A stretch of 32,327 bases of DNA from Spirulinaceae cyanobacterium SM2_1_0 (GCA_012031265.1 JAAUTY010000058.1:1-32327), one strand, 5' to 3'; numbered from the stretch's first letter, positions 9,067-17,961 are shown. Numbers and translations are program-made. The notes: generated by a model from the sequence alone, not told the origin.

Positions 9067-9435
9067 GTGATTCACATTGACCAAAGAACCCACACAACCC
9101 CTGACAGCACCGAGGTCATTGTCCTGGCACCGAGCGGGCGTTTGGACATTACTACGGCCTGGCAGTTTCGCCTGAAGCTGCAAGAGTGCATTTCGAAGCA
9201 CAGTCCTCATGTCGTCGTGAATCTCAGCCAAGTCAATTTCATCGACAGCTCGGGCTTGACTTCGCTGGTCGCAGGTATGCGCGACGCTGATAAAGTCAAG
9301 GGTAGCTTCCGCATCTGTAGTGTTCACCCCGAGGCGAAACTGGTCTTCGAGGTGACGATGATGGATTCGGTCTTTGAAATTTTCGAGACTGAAGAGGAAG
9401 CGCTGGATGGCACGCCGCGCACCGCAGCGACCTAA
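9067..9435 (+). CDS. STAS-domain anti-sigma-factor antagonist-like protein
   Basis: 122 residues from a GTG start; a GAGG lies about 13 bases upstream. The single domain matches STAS proteins: a beta strand VIVLAPSGRLDI, helix 1, VVVNLSQVNFIDSSGLTSLV with the phosphorylatable serine (Ser61 or Ser62), and a C-terminal FRICSVHPEAKLVFEVTMMD segment. In characterised homologues (SpoIIAA, RsbV) the serine is phosphorylated by a kinase and dephosphorylated by a PP2C phosphatase to switch partner binding. No cognate kinase or phosphatase gene is present here. The 15 or so C-terminal residues are an acidic tail. Confidence 0.9.
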   Translation: MIHIDQRTHTTPDSTEVIVLAPSGRLDITTAWQFRLKLQECISKHSPHVVVNLSQVNFIDSSGLTSLVAGMRDADKVKGSFRICSVHPEAKLVFEVTMMDSVFEIFETEEEALDGTPRTAAT

Positions 9436-9457
9436 ATCTGCGCCCATCTAGACATTC

Positions 9458-9953
9458 GGGTAGTGCCCAAGACGTAATGATAGACTGAGCGAAATAGCGC
9501 CCAGTAAAAGCATCAGCCCTATGCCGACCTGTCCAGCGTGTGAGTCCTCGCGAACCGTCAAGAATGGTCATATTCACGACAGTAAACAAAGATTCAAATG
9601 TCAAGACTGCGATCGCCAATTTGTCGAACAGCCGACCAAAAAGGTGATCACAGCAACTCAGCGGGAGTTGATTGACCGTTTGCTGTGTGCATGGATTTCC
9701 TGAGCTGACATCGCTCGTGCGGTACAAGTCTCTGAGACCTGGCTACAAAGCTACGTCAACGAGAAATACGCCCAAGTATCCCGTCAAGTCCAGGTCAAAT
9801 CAAAAAAAAAGGACGACTAACGATTCAGTGCGATGAACTCTGGTCGTTGGTGAACCGTAAGGGCAACCAGCAATGGGTGTGGTTAGCGCTCGCCGTAGCG
9901 CTCTGGTATTTCGTTCACCACTACAACTCATCATTACTTGTGTAGCACCACCC
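9458..9953 (+). mobile_element. Decayed IS1-family insertion sequence with internal deletion
   Basis: Imperfect inverted repeats at 9458-9480 and 9931-9953 (17 of 23 bases match; both have the ACCC/GGGT outer tip) bound a transposase whose two ends are recognisable. At about 496 bp it is shorter than an intact IS1-type element because most of the catalytic domain is missing. I find no target-site duplication at the edges. The element cannot move itself but might be mobilised in trans. Confidence 0.75.
9521..9945 (+). pseudogene. IS1-type transposase remnant (InsA-InsB')
   Basis: The N-terminus MPTCPACESSRTVKNG with Cys pairs CPAC and CQDC is the zinc finger of IS1 transposases. A TGA at 9701-9703 interrupts the frame after AWIS; it resumes with ADIARAVQVSETWLQSYVNE. 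A run of nine A at 9802-9810 then needs a -1 shift, the position where IS1 elements make a programmed frameshift, to continue as KKKGRLTIQCDELWS and GNQQWVWLALA. The frame then jumps straight to ALWYFVHHYNSSLLV, the conserved C-terminal end. The DDE core between these is deleted. It is therefore inactive by both a stop codon and a deletion. Confidence 0.85.
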
Positions 9954-10099
9954 GGGCGTTTTGTCGGTCAGTCAGCCCTAAGACTCTTGGTTGTCATACC
10001 GTGGTCATACCGTTTGTTGATGTGTGAAGCTGCAAGATTGCTGTAGACTGCCATGGCTTGGTTTTAGCGATCATTTATTTGTCTGCAATCCTGCCGTCT

Positions 10100-12282
10100 G
10101 TGAATTTCTTTCCTCAGCTTGCCCCCTTCATCCAAGATTACATTTATGCGCAGGGCTGGACCGATCTGCGACCAGCGCAACAGGTGGCTTGTGAGGTTAT
10201 CTTTAGCACCGACGCCCATTTGCTCCTGGCAGCGGGCACGGCGGCCGGGAAAACTGAGGCCGCCTTTTTGCCGCTGCTCAGTGTCCTGCACCAGCAGCCC
10301 GCACGCTCCGTCGGCGCGCTCTATATCAGCCCGCTGAAAGCTCTGATCGATGACCAGTTTGAACGGCTCAGTGATCTTTTGCAGCAGAGCCATCTGCCGG
10401 TCGTGGCTTGGCATGGTGACAGCGCTGCCAGCGGCAAGCAGCGCCTGCTCGCGGCTCCCGCTGGTATTTTGCAAACGACGCCGGAGTCGCTGGAAAGCTT
10501 GCTGATCAATCATGCGCCGACGCTCCCTGCCCTATTCGGTGAGTTGCAGTTTGTCGTCATTGATGAATTGCACGCTTTCATGGACTCGGCGCGTGGCCAA
10601 CAGCTTCTTTGCCAGTTGGTGCGGCTAGCGTGGCAAGCCGGTTGTCAGCCGCGCCGGATTGGGTTGTCGGCGACACTGGGCGATCGCCCCTCGCTTGCAA
10701 TTGGCTCGCCGCTGGCACCCAGCGAACCGCCCTGGCTCCTGAAATTCCTACCCCACCCCGCCCGATCCGTCTGGGGATCGCCCACTTTCAGCGCGACAGC
10801 GGGGACTACTACCAGTACCTCTTCCAGCAAACCTTGGGGCGTAAGAGTCTGATCTTTGCCAACAATCGCACCGAGACTGAAGTGGTTATTGCCAACTTGC
10901 GACAACTTGCCGCCGACGCTGGGCAACCCAATTATTATCACGTCCACCATGGCAGTGTTGCAGCCGACTTGCGATCGCGCGCCGAGCGAGCGATGCAGGG
11001 CGAGTCTCCGGCAGTCACTGCCGCCACCTTGACCCTGGAAATGGGCATCGATCTTGGTCGCCTCGAACGGGTGCTTCAGATCGACGCGCCCACCTCGGTC
11101 GCCAGTTGGCTACAGCGGCTAGGACGCACCGGACGGCGGGGCACCCCGGCGGAGATGCGCTTTGCCTGCACTGAGCCAGAGTTGCTGGGCGAAGAACCGT
11201 TGCCCGCCCATTTGCCTTGGCAACTGTTGCAGGCGATCGCCGCAATCCAGCTCTACCTCGAAGACCGCTGGGTCGAGCCATTTCCACAGCCGCGTTACCC
11301 TTTCAGCCTGCTCTACCAGCAGACGCTGAGCATCCTGGCTGCGCAGGGCGAACACTCGCCTGCCGACTTGGCCCGTGCCGTGCTGAACCTGCCTAGCTTC
11401 AGCGCCATCACTGCCGACGACTTTCGGCAACTGCTGCATCACTGGCTAGCCCTCGACCATCTGCAACAAACCGAGCGTGGCAACCTGATCCTCGGCCTGA
11501 CTGGTGAAAAGATTGTTCGTCACTACCACTTCTACGCCGTCTTCGCCAACCGCAGCGACTACACCGTTTGGTATGGCCATCAAGAACTGGGTTGCATTGC
11601 CATTCCGCCAACAGTCGGTCTCCAATTTGCGCTGTCGGGTCGCTATTGGCGGGTGGCTGAGGTCGATCGCGGACGGCAACGCCTATTTGTGCAGCCGGCA
11701 ACCACTAGCGGTCACATTGCTTGGCGCGGCAGCGGCGGCTCTGCGATCCACGACCGCATCCTGGCTCGTTTGCGACAGGTCTTGCAGGAACAAACCCGCT
11801 ATCCCTACCTGACCCAAACGGCACAAAAACGCTTACAGGCGGCGCGGCAATTCGCGCAGCGCTGGTCATTGACTCAGGAACCATTGTTCGACCTAGAGCG
11901 CCCGCAGACCTATGCGCTGTTGCCCTGGCTAGGAACGCCAGCCTTTGACACGCTGACACAGGTGCTCGCCACCTGGGGCAAGGATCTGCTGGCTGTGCGC
12001 AGCGTGCGGGCGGTGTCCCCCTACTATCTCATCCTCCGCACCGCGAAACGTACTGATGGCGAGGCGTTGCGGGCGGGCTTGCGTGAGCTGGGTCAGCAGG
12101 AGCTGAGCAATGATGACTTGGCGGCGGCGCTCCCCGAGATCCCGCTGCTGGAAAAGTATGACGAGTTTATCCCCGAGTCGCTGCGACGGCGCGCCTATGC
12201 GGGCGATCGCCTCGCCCTGCCCTCGGTTCTCGCCACGCTCCGCCAGTGGCGTGCTGCTGCCCTCGATCCCCCCTCATCCTGA
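10100..12282 (+). pseudogene. Lhr-like superfamily 2 DEAD/DEAH helicase, one apparent frameshift
   Basis: Restoring one base gives about 727 residues. The first part has the Q-like motif LRPAQQ, Walker A AAGTAAGKTEAAF, PLKALIDDQ, QTTPESLE, DELH and SATLG. After the shift near 10699 the second helicase lobe follows: SLIFANNRTETE, VHHGS, ATLTLEMGIDLG and QRLGRTGRRG, then an Lhr-type C-terminal region of about 400 residues. These enzymes unwind nucleic acid with ATP and are linked to DNA repair. The joint reads LGDRPSLA then NWLAAGTQ if one A is added to GCAA at 10697-10700. I start at the GTG at 10100, the last start before the conserved region. Sequencing error and true mutation are both possible. 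Confidence 0.85.
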
Positions 12283-12332
12283 ACTACTCAAGCGCAGGTC
12301 GAGCACGGGTTGCGGACACACTGCAAGCTGAT

Positions 12333-13610
12333 TCACTCCTGAGAGACGGGCGGCGCAAAGACGATCAGACTCTGAGGAAAACACTCAATCTCAACCGGCG
12401 TCGTGCCAATCACCTCACCATCAATCGCCACCTTCTGAGGCGGATCGGTGCTGATTCGGAGCTTTCGTGTCCGGCCGTGTCGCACATTGGGATTGGTCAC
12501 TTCACCCTTGACCAGCGCTGCGCCCAGCATATCCGCCATCGCCGACACCGCCTGGATGCGGCTCTGCACGGTCGCGACGGTGACATCGAGCAAGCCATCG
12601 TCAGCGACTACCTCACCGACCCCCTGCGCCAAAACGGACGTGGGCGGGGCCGCGTTAGCAATGGCGATCGCCCCGGCACTGACTTGATAGGTCTGATCCG
12701 CTGCCTCAATCTCAGCCTCAAATAATTTTTGCTCGTTGAGTTGCTGCCAACCCGCCACCAGATACGCAAAGACCCCCCATTGCTCTTTGCGTTCGCGGGT
12801 CGCCTTCTCGACCACCTCCGCTTCGTAGCCAATGCCCGCAAGCAAAATCATTGGCTGACCATTGCAGCGGGCGGCATCGACCACGCGCGTCTTGCCCTGC
12901 AAGATCAACTGGCAGGCACTGCGAATCGGGTTGATCTGCGGATAGCGCAGGGCGGAGCAAAAAGCATTCGCGGTGCCGCGCGGGATGATGCCCAGCGGAA
13001 TGCCTGTCTCCATCAATGCGCCTGCAACTGCTGAGACCGTACCATCCCCCCCGGCGGCGATCACGAGATCGGCTCCGGCTTCGCGTGCCTCACGGGCGAG
13101 TACGCCGCCGTCACGCTCGGGTGTTGTTTCCCAGACCTTGAGGTTGAAATGGGGGGTGAGCTGGTCGCGGATGAGCTGCAGATCCTGTTCGGCGCGATTG
13201 CGGTTGGCGACTGGGTTGAAGATGAGGATGCCGAGTCGCAGGCGGGCGAGATGGCTGAGCAGGATTTCGGCGGTTGCCAGGTTGGTCGCGATCGCCACAT
13301 CATGCACTTCGCAGACCCGCAACAGCGCCTGAATATCGGGTTCGTGGGGCTGCGAGTAGAGCGGATCGATGAGGAAGATCACGGCGCGCACCTCACCGAC
13401 GGCGACTCGAGCCGCGATCTGAGCATCTCCCCCCAATGGCCCCGAGAGCAGGCGCTCTACCTCCAGCGCCGCCTGCTCTTGTAGACGCTGACCCGTAGTG
13501 CCGGTGGCGATCAGGTGATAGTGCGAGAGCACCGGGATGTGACGCTTGGCCAAGTCAACAATGTCGGGCTTCTTGGAGTCATGCGCGATCAGAGCAATCG
13601 TGGAGGGCAT
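12333..13610 (-). CDS. Methylglyoxal synthase fused to a diacylglycerol-kinase-family lipid kinase
   Basis: 425 residues, two domains. Residues 1-120 are methylglyoxal synthase: ALIAHDSKK (His10), ATGTTG, SGPLGGD (Asp62), [12 protein letters not shown] (Asp82, His89). These keep the spacing of E. coli MgsA His19, Asp71, Asp91 and His98, so conversion of dihydroxyacetone phosphate to methylglyoxal is likely. Residues 125-420 are a YegS/DAGK-type kinase: [12 protein letters not shown], then GGDGT (187-191) in the nucleotide loop and PRGTANAF. Its lipid or sphingoid substrate is not known. Both active sites look intact. The fusion reads continuously with no sign of error. It is convergent with the helicase and divergent from the CDF gene. 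Whether the domains cooperate is unknown. Confidence 0.92.
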   Translation of the reverse strand: MPSTIALIAHDSKKPDIVDLAKRHIPVLSHYHLIATGTTGQRLQEQAALEVERLLSGPLGGDAQIAARVAVGEVRAVIFLIDPLYSQPHEPDIQALLRVCEVHDVAIATNLATAEILLSHLARLRLGILIFNPVANRNRAEQDLQLIRDQLTPHFNLKVWETTPERDGGVLAREAREAGADLVIAAGGDGTVSAVAGALMETGIPLGIIPRGTANAFCSALRYPQINPIRSACQLILQGKTRVVDAARCNGQPMILLAGIGYEAEVVEKATRERKEQWGVFAYLVAGWQQLNEQKLFEAEIEAADQTYQVSAGAIAIANAAPPTSVLAQGVGEVVADDGLLDVTVATVQSRIQAVSAMADMLGAALVKGEVTNPNVRHGRTRKLRISTDPPQKVAIDGEVIGTTPVEIECFPQSLIVFAPPVSQE

Positions 13611-13739
13611 GGCGCGAGCATCAAAACGATTACTCTAGTCTAAGGCGGAAGCTGAAGTCAGCGAATCGTTGCGGGCGCGATCGCCCAGTCGTAAGTCAGG
13701 CGGAGTCTGCTAGGGTGAAGGCAAAATCGCGCTGCTGCG

Positions 13740-14666
13740 TTGAACCCTGTTGTGCCTGCTGACCACCGCCGCCAAGTCCACAAAGTCTTACTGGTGACCC
13801 TCGCGCTCAACCTCGTCGTCCTCGTGCTCAAAGCGACCCTCGGCTGGCTCACGGGTTCGCTGAGCCTGCAAGCCGACGCGCTGCACAGCGTCACCGACAG
13901 CGCCAACAACATCCTCGGTCTAGTCGCCAATCGCTTCTCGCAACCCGAACCGGATCGCCAACATCCCTACGGCCATCAAAAATTTGAGGCGCTCGGCGCG
14001 CTGGGCATCGCCGCCTTCCTTGCCATTGCCTGCTTCGAGATTCTCCAACACGCACTTGAGCGCCTGCTGACAGAAACCACCCCCGTCACGATTGCCCTGC
14101 CGGAGTTGGCGCTGCTGCTAGTCGTCTTGGCGATCAATATCTTCGTCGCTGTCTATGAGCGCCGGGTTGGCGAGCGCGTACAGAGTCCGATCCTGCTCGC
14201 GGATGCCCGCCATACTCTCAGCGACATCTGGGTGACGACCACAGTGCTCGGCGGCTTAGCCGGGATTTGGCTCGGCAACCAACTGGCTTGGCCACAACTG
14301 CAATGGCTGGATGTGGTGCTAGCCTTGCCGGTTAGTGCGCTAGTGTTCTATAGTGGCTGGGAGGTGCTGCGCGAGAATGTCCCTTGGCTAGTGGATGAAG
14401 TGGCGATCGCCCCCGAACGCATCCATACAATCGTGATCGCTGTCCCCGGCGTCCTCAACTGTCACAATATTGCCTCGCGCGGTGTCGTCGGTCGCCAGGT
14501 GTTCATCGAAATGCACCTCATCGTGGCAGCGCGGGATGTAGAGTCCGCCCACGATGTGACCGAAGCCGTCGAGCAGCGGCTGGAGGAGAAGTTTGGTCCC
14601 GCTCGCATCTCGATCCACGTTGAGCCGCCCGACTACCAATCCGACCATATCAGCGTCGGTGAGTGA
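13740..14666 (+). CDS. Cation diffusion facilitator metal exporter, probably zinc type
   Basis: 308 residues from a TTG start; a GTG four codons later is possible. About six membrane helices are followed by a cytoplasmic ferredoxin-like domain (about 210-300) with VPGVLNCHNIASR and HVEP. The intramembrane metal site is formed by HSVTD in helix 2 (His49, Asp53) and HTLSD in helix 5 (His158, Asp162). This HD/HD arrangement is known in zinc-selective members, whereas manganese exporters have Asp-rich sites, so Zn2+/H+ antiport out of the cytoplasm is my inference. It is divergent from the MGS-lipid kinase gene, with 129 bp between them, and no metal-responsive regulator is nearby. Confidence 0.9.
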   Translation: MNPVVPADHRRQVHKVLLVTLALNLVVLVLKATLGWLTGSLSLQADALHSVTDSANNILGLVANRFSQPEPDRQHPYGHQKFEALGALGIAAFLAIACFEILQHALERLLTETTPVTIALPELALLLVVLAINIFVAVYERRVGERVQSPILLADARHTLSDIWVTTTVLGGLAGIWLGNQLAWPQLQWLDVVLALPVSALVFYSGWEVLRENVPWLVDEVAIAPERIHTIVIAVPGVLNCHNIASRGVVGRQVFIEMHLIVAARDVESAHDVTEAVEQRLEEKFGPARISIHVEPPDYQSDHISVGE

Positions 14667-14746
14667 GGGGCAGCAACCAACTGGGGGCAACAAACGTCAG
14701 GTAACAATGATTCTCTGAAATTGAACCGCAATGGAGGTCAATGTCA

Positions 14747-15169
14747 ATGTCAAAACGCTGGTTTTGGGCCGCGCTTTTAGTGATCGTGCCGTTGGCGATC
14801 GCCCGCCCCAACTGGGCGCAAGCCGATGCCCGCAACGATTATCGGTTGATTGAGCCAGACGAGTTCAGGCAGATCTTCGGTGCAGCGTCCATTGAGCCGC
14901 GTGCGCTCGCCCATGATCTTTTCTCGGCCTTTGCTGGAGACTCGGAGGGACGCCGCTCAGAGAGCTTGGAGATTACCTACCCTGAGCCGGGTCAAGCCGT
15001 GGTCACCGTCGAGATTATCGGCCTGAGCGACGACTCCATTGCTGGCAGCCGCTACCGGGTCGAATTGCAGTACAACGACGGTAGCTGGCAGGTAGTCTGG
15101 GTAGGCACACAGACTCAGTGCTGGCCGGGGCGGGGTCATCAGAACTGGTCGAGCGCGCTCTGTAGTTAG
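14747..15169 (+). CDS. Secreted hypothetical protein with signal peptide
   Basis: 140 residues from the second ATG (14747). GGAGG at 14733-14737 is 9 bases from it but only 3 from the first ATG at 14741. The N-terminus MSKRWFWAALLVIVPLAIA is a signal peptide, with likely cleavage after AQA (about residue 26). The mature part is mixed alpha/beta with a C-terminus WPGRGHQNWSSALC. I recognise the look of a conserved cyanobacterial unknown but no function. It should act in the periplasm or thylakoid lumen or outside the cell. It follows the CDF gene by 80 bp and may be cotranscribed. Confidence 0.75.
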   Translation: MSKRWFWAALLVIVPLAIARPNWAQADARNDYRLIEPDEFRQIFGAASIEPRALAHDLFSAFAGDSEGRRSESLEITYPEPGQAVVTVEIIGLSDDSIAGSRYRVELQYNDGSWQVVWVGTQTQCWPGRGHQNWSSALCS

Positions 15170-15170
15170 T

Positions 15171-15281
15171 CTAGTACCGCTACGCGGAATTTTGAGTTCT
15201 GAGTTTTGAGTGATGAGTGCAGACAATACAGGCATCCTACGGATCCTGAATGGGGATCTCATTTCCGCCGCCTTGTACTAG
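15171..15281 (+). repeat. 111-bp dispersed repeat, copy A
   Basis: The element begins CTAGTACCGCTACGCGGAA and ends with TTCCGCCGCCTTGTACTAG, so its tips are inverted copies of CTAGTAC and GCGGAA. The inside carries TTTTGAG heptads, then a unique core. Copy B (19641-19751, inverted) is identical at 109 of 111 positions, and copy C (26346-26456) has the same length. It begins just after the stop of the secreted protein gene and ends 55 bp before the ABC ATPase start. No ORF fits, so it is a candidate non-autonomous mobile element. Confidence 0.85.
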
Positions 15282-15336
15282 ACTTCGGGAGCGGATCGTC
15301 TACGATGACAGAGATACCGCCCGTTCATTGCCCCTC

Positions 15337-16320
15337 ATGCCGATCGTTGCTGTTGACCATTTGAGCAAGATCTACCCCGTCGCGGTCAAGGAGCCGGGTC
15401 TGCGCGGCACACTCAATCACTTCTTTCGCCGTCAGTATCGCTCGATTCGCGCCGTGGAGTCGATCTCGTTCGACATTGCAGCCGGCGAAATCGTCGGCTT
15501 CCTCGGCCCCAACGGCGCAGGCAAAACGACGACTCTGAAAATGTTGTCGGGACTCATCTATCCCTCCAGCGGCACGGTGCGCGTCGCGGGTCAGATTCCT
15601 TTCGATCGTAAGACGGCGTTTCTGAAATCCATGAGTCTGGTCATGGGGCAAAAACAGCAATTGCTCTGGGACTTGCCCGCGCTGGATTCGCTACGAATTA
15701 ACGCCGCTGTCTACGAGCTGTCCGATATCGAATTCAAGCAGCGGGTCGGCGAACTCAGCGAGATGTTGGCGCTCCAGGATCAGCTCCGGCAACCGATTCG
15801 TAAGCTCTCCCTCGGCGAACGGATGAAAGCCGAGTTGCTGGCGGCGCTGCTACACCATCCCAAAGTCCTCTTCCTAGACGAGCCGACGCTGGGGCTGGAT
15901 GTCAATGCTCAGGCGGCGGTGCGTGACTTTTTACGCACTTACAATCAGCGCTACCAGGCGACGATCCTGCTCACCAGCCACTACATGGCGGACATCGCCG
16001 CTCTCTGTCAGCGTGTCTTGCTGATTTACCAGGGCCGATTAATTTATGATGGCAGCCTCGATGGCTTGGTGGAGCGCTTCTCGCCCTACCGCGAGGTGCA
16101 GGTGGAGCTGGCGACCCCGGTTCCGGAAGCAAAGCTGCGGCAGTTTGCTGAGATTGAGAGCTGCGATCGCTGTCGCGTCCGTTTTCTCGTCCAGCGCCCC
16201 GAGCTGACGCAGGTAGTCGGTCAGATTCTCGCCCAGTTGCCGGTCAGTGATCTCAGCGTCACCGAGCCGCCGCTGGAGGAAGTGATCGCTCGACTCTTTA
16301 CAACCGGCACTGTCGCATGA
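15337..16320 (+). CDS. ABC-2 type transporter ATP-binding protein (COG4586-like)
   Basis: 327 residues from the ATG at 15337. A longer frame from 15250 reads into repeat copy A and is rejected. The protein has Walker A GPNGAGKT (57-64), Q-loop region MGQKQQLLWDLP, signature LSLGE (157-161), Walker B VLFLDE (177-182) and the switch His215. The N-terminal insert LNHFFRRQYRSIRAV is typical of the COG4586 subgroup that drives ABC-2 exporters. A C-terminal extension of about 80 residues follows the nucleotide domain. It overlaps the next gene by ATGA, so the two proteins form one transporter. The substrate is unknown. Confidence 0.92.
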   Translation: MPIVAVDHLSKIYPVAVKEPGLRGTLNHFFRRQYRSIRAVESISFDIAAGEIVGFLGPNGAGKTTTLKMLSGLIYPSSGTVRVAGQIPFDRKTAFLKSMSLVMGQKQQLLWDLPALDSLRINAAVYELSDIEFKQRVGELSEMLALQDQLRQPIRKLSLGERMKAELLAALLHHPKVLFLDEPTLGLDVNAQAAVRDFLRTYNQRYQATILLTSHYMADIAALCQRVLLIYQGRLIYDGSLDGLVERFSPYREVQVELATPVPEAKLRQFAEIESCDRCRVRFLVQRPELTQVVGQILAQLPVSDLSVTEPPLEEVIARLFTTGTVA

Positions 16321-17105
16321 ACAAGATTTGGCGCGGGTGGTGGACGCTGTTAGTGGTCTACTACGCCCATATGGTCGAGTATCGGGCGGAGTTGCTGTTT
16401 TGGATTCTCTCTGGGTCGCTACCGATTATTCTCATGGGTGCTTGGGTTGAGGCGGCTCAGGGCGATCGCTTCTCCCTCGACGCGATTCAGTTCGCCCGCT
16501 ATTTCATCAGCGTTTTCATCGTGCGCCAGTTCACGCTGGTCTGGGTGGTCTGGGAATTTGAAAAGGAGGTCGTGCAGGGCAAGCTCTCGCTGCGGCTTCT
16601 CCAACCCCTCGATCCCGGCTGGCATCACTTCATCAGTCATATCTCCGAGCGCTTTGCCCGTCTGCCGTTGGTCGTGGTGTTGCTGGCGCTCTTTTTCGCC
16701 CTGTATCCTCAGGCGTGGTGGCTGCCGAGTTTCGAGCAGGCGGCGTTGGGGGGACTGGCGATCGCCCTCGCCTTCCTGCTCCGCTTTCTCTTCCAATACA
16801 CCACCGCGATGCTGTCGTTTTGGACCGAGCGAGCCAGTGCGATCGAAGAGATGTTTTTTCTCTTCTACCTCTTCCTCTCCGGCTTCATCGCGCCGCTAGA
16901 CGTCTTTCCGCCCGTCGTGAGCCAGATCGCATCCTGGACGCCCTTCCCCTATATGCTTTATTTCCCGGCCGCGCTGCTGATTGGTTTGCCGGTTGACTGG
17001 GGGCGCGGGCTAGCGGTCATCGGCCTCTGGGCACTACTGCTGGGGATCGTGAACCGCTGGGCTTGGCGGCGGGGCCTGCGCCAGTACTCGGGGATGGGGG
17101 CCTAG
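16317..17105 (+). CDS. ABC-2 type transporter permease (COG4587-like)
   Basis: 262 residues with about six hydrophobic helices. The start ATGA overlaps the stop of the ATPase gene, indicating translational coupling. Features of the COG4587/ABC-2 group are the N-terminal YRAELLFWILSGSLPIILMG, a cytoplasmic segment with GKLSLRLLQPLDPGW, and late helices with SGFIAPLDVFPP followed by TPFPYMLYFPA. In many bacteria two different permeases (COG4587 and COG3694) lie beside the ATPase; only this one is here, so it either homodimerises or pairs with a product encoded elsewhere. The protein sits in the cytoplasmic membrane. The gene converges on the minus-strand cluster at 17206. Confidence 0.88.
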   Translation: MNKIWRGWWTLLVVYYAHMVEYRAELLFWILSGSLPIILMGAWVEAAQGDRFSLDAIQFARYFISVFIVRQFTLVWVVWEFEKEVVQGKLSLRLLQPLDPGWHHFISHISERFARLPLVVVLLALFFALYPQAWWLPSFEQAALGGLAIALAFLLRFLFQYTTAMLSFWTERASAIEEMFFLFYLFLSGFIAPLDVFPPVVSQIASWTPFPYMLYFPAALLIGLPVDWGRGLAVIGLWALLLGIVNRWAWRRGLRQYSGMGA

Positions 17106-17205
17106 GAGGCATCAGCCTGATCTAGCAAAGGCTCCCAGCAGCTTTGCCCGGCTCACGGTTTTCGCTCGGAATCGCCTCACCAAGAATTGCGCCAGGAAGC
17201 GGTGA

Positions 17206-17475
17206 TCACCTTGCAGTCTCCCGAATAATCGGTGCAAGGGCTTGGTTAATGGCAGCAGTGGCCGCATCTAATGTCAACTGAGGCCGAGACCAGACAATCG
17301 TCCAGGTGTCATCGCTGCCGAGGATTTCTAGGTCACTGTGGACGGGGGGTTTGCCCAGCACATCTATGAGTTGCCGAGCCAAAATGCAGTGGCTGGTCAC
17401 GTTGGTGACGATCGCGATCGTGAGCACATCGTCAGAATCCGCGATCGCTTCCTGAGCAATACTTTGAATCCGCAT
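17206..17475 (-). CDS. Conserved-looking hypothetical protein, last gene of the NifX-like cluster
   Basis: 89 residues from the ATG at 17475, chosen over a start 18 codons upstream because AAGGGA lies 4-9 bases before it. The sequence MRIQSIAQEAIADSDDVLTI has no signal peptide, and no catalytic motif is visible. The mix of strands (ILGSDDTWTIVWSRP) and a C-terminal helix suggests a small alpha/beta protein. I recognise no family. It lies 81 bp downstream of the NifO/ArsC-like gene on the same strand, so cotranscription is plausible. Confidence 0.55.
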   Translation of the reverse strand: MRIQSIAQEAIADSDDVLTIAIVTNVTSHCILARQLIDVLGKPPVHSDLEILGSDDTWTIVWSRPQLTLDAATAAINQALAPIIRETAR

Positions 17476-17556
17476 GGTATCCCTTGCTTTGCTTGCTAAC
17501 CGATGGCGTGAGATTGACTGAATAGGCAATGGCTTGTGACCCTTTGACTGATTAGC

Positions 17557-17961
17557 TTACGACGCAGTGTGTGGGCAGGTTTGCACATCCTGACTCAAAT
17601 CGCTGTCGGCTGCCAGGCCGACCCAGCGATTGATCACCGCTAAGTCGAAGCCAGCCATACGGCGATCGCCCACCTGCAACAAGGGTCGCCGAATCAAGAT
17701 CGGCTCTGCCACCATCGCCGCCAGAGCCGCATCCGCATCGAGCTGCTGCGGGCAGATTTCCCCGCGAGTGATCGGTGGGGCGGTGGGATTGAACCAGTCG
17801 GCGATGGGGCGATCGCCAAAAAACGGACGCAGAGTTGCCGGTGTCCAAGCTTCTGTCAGTAGATTATGCACATTCAAGATATGGCCTGCATCCCAGAGCA
17901 ATTTTTTTTGCTTGGTATTGCCGACACAACCCGGTTTTTCGTAAAAATCAATGCTTGCCAT
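17557..17961 (-). CDS. ArsC/Spx-superfamily, nitrogenase-associated (NifO-like) protein
   Basis: 134 residues from the ATG at 17961, with GAGGA about 8 bases upstream; a longer start adds 20 unlikely residues. FYEKPGCVGNTKQKKLL has a single Cys12 where ArsC reductases carry their active cysteine, and ILIRRPLLQVGDRRMAGFD is the conserved second half of the thioredoxin-like ArsC fold. The family named nitrogenase-associated protein (NifO) has this layout. With the NifX-like gene directly upstream (84 bp) a role near nitrogenase cofactor or redox chemistry is more likely than arsenate reduction, although the ACR3 arsenite exporter at 26460 leaves that open. Confidence 0.75.
   Translation of the reverse strand: MASIDFYEKPGCVGNTKQKKLLWDAGHILNVHNLLTEAWTPATLRPFFGDRPIADWFNPTAPPITRGEICPQQLDADAALAAMVAEPILIRRPLLQVGDRRMAGFDLAVINRWVGLAADSDLSQDVQTCPHTAS

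Noticed and set aside
8873-9070. 65-codon frame between hemF and the STAS gene
   Set aside because: No ribosome site or domain, and it overlaps the likely -10 element and the STAS start.
9993-10014. 11-bp direct repeat GTCATACCGT after the IS1 remnant
   Set aside because: It is short and lies 40 bp beyond the element end, so it is not a target duplication.
15250-15336. Upstream extension of the ABC ATPase gene
   Set aside because: These codons are the tail of repeat copy A, and the same peptide appears at other repeat copies. The ATG at 15337 begins the conserved domain.
17557-17961. Arsenate reductase partner for the ACR3 exporter
   Set aside because: The gene lies 9 kb from ACR3 and beside a NifX-like gene, and its motifs fit the nitrogenase-associated branch better.
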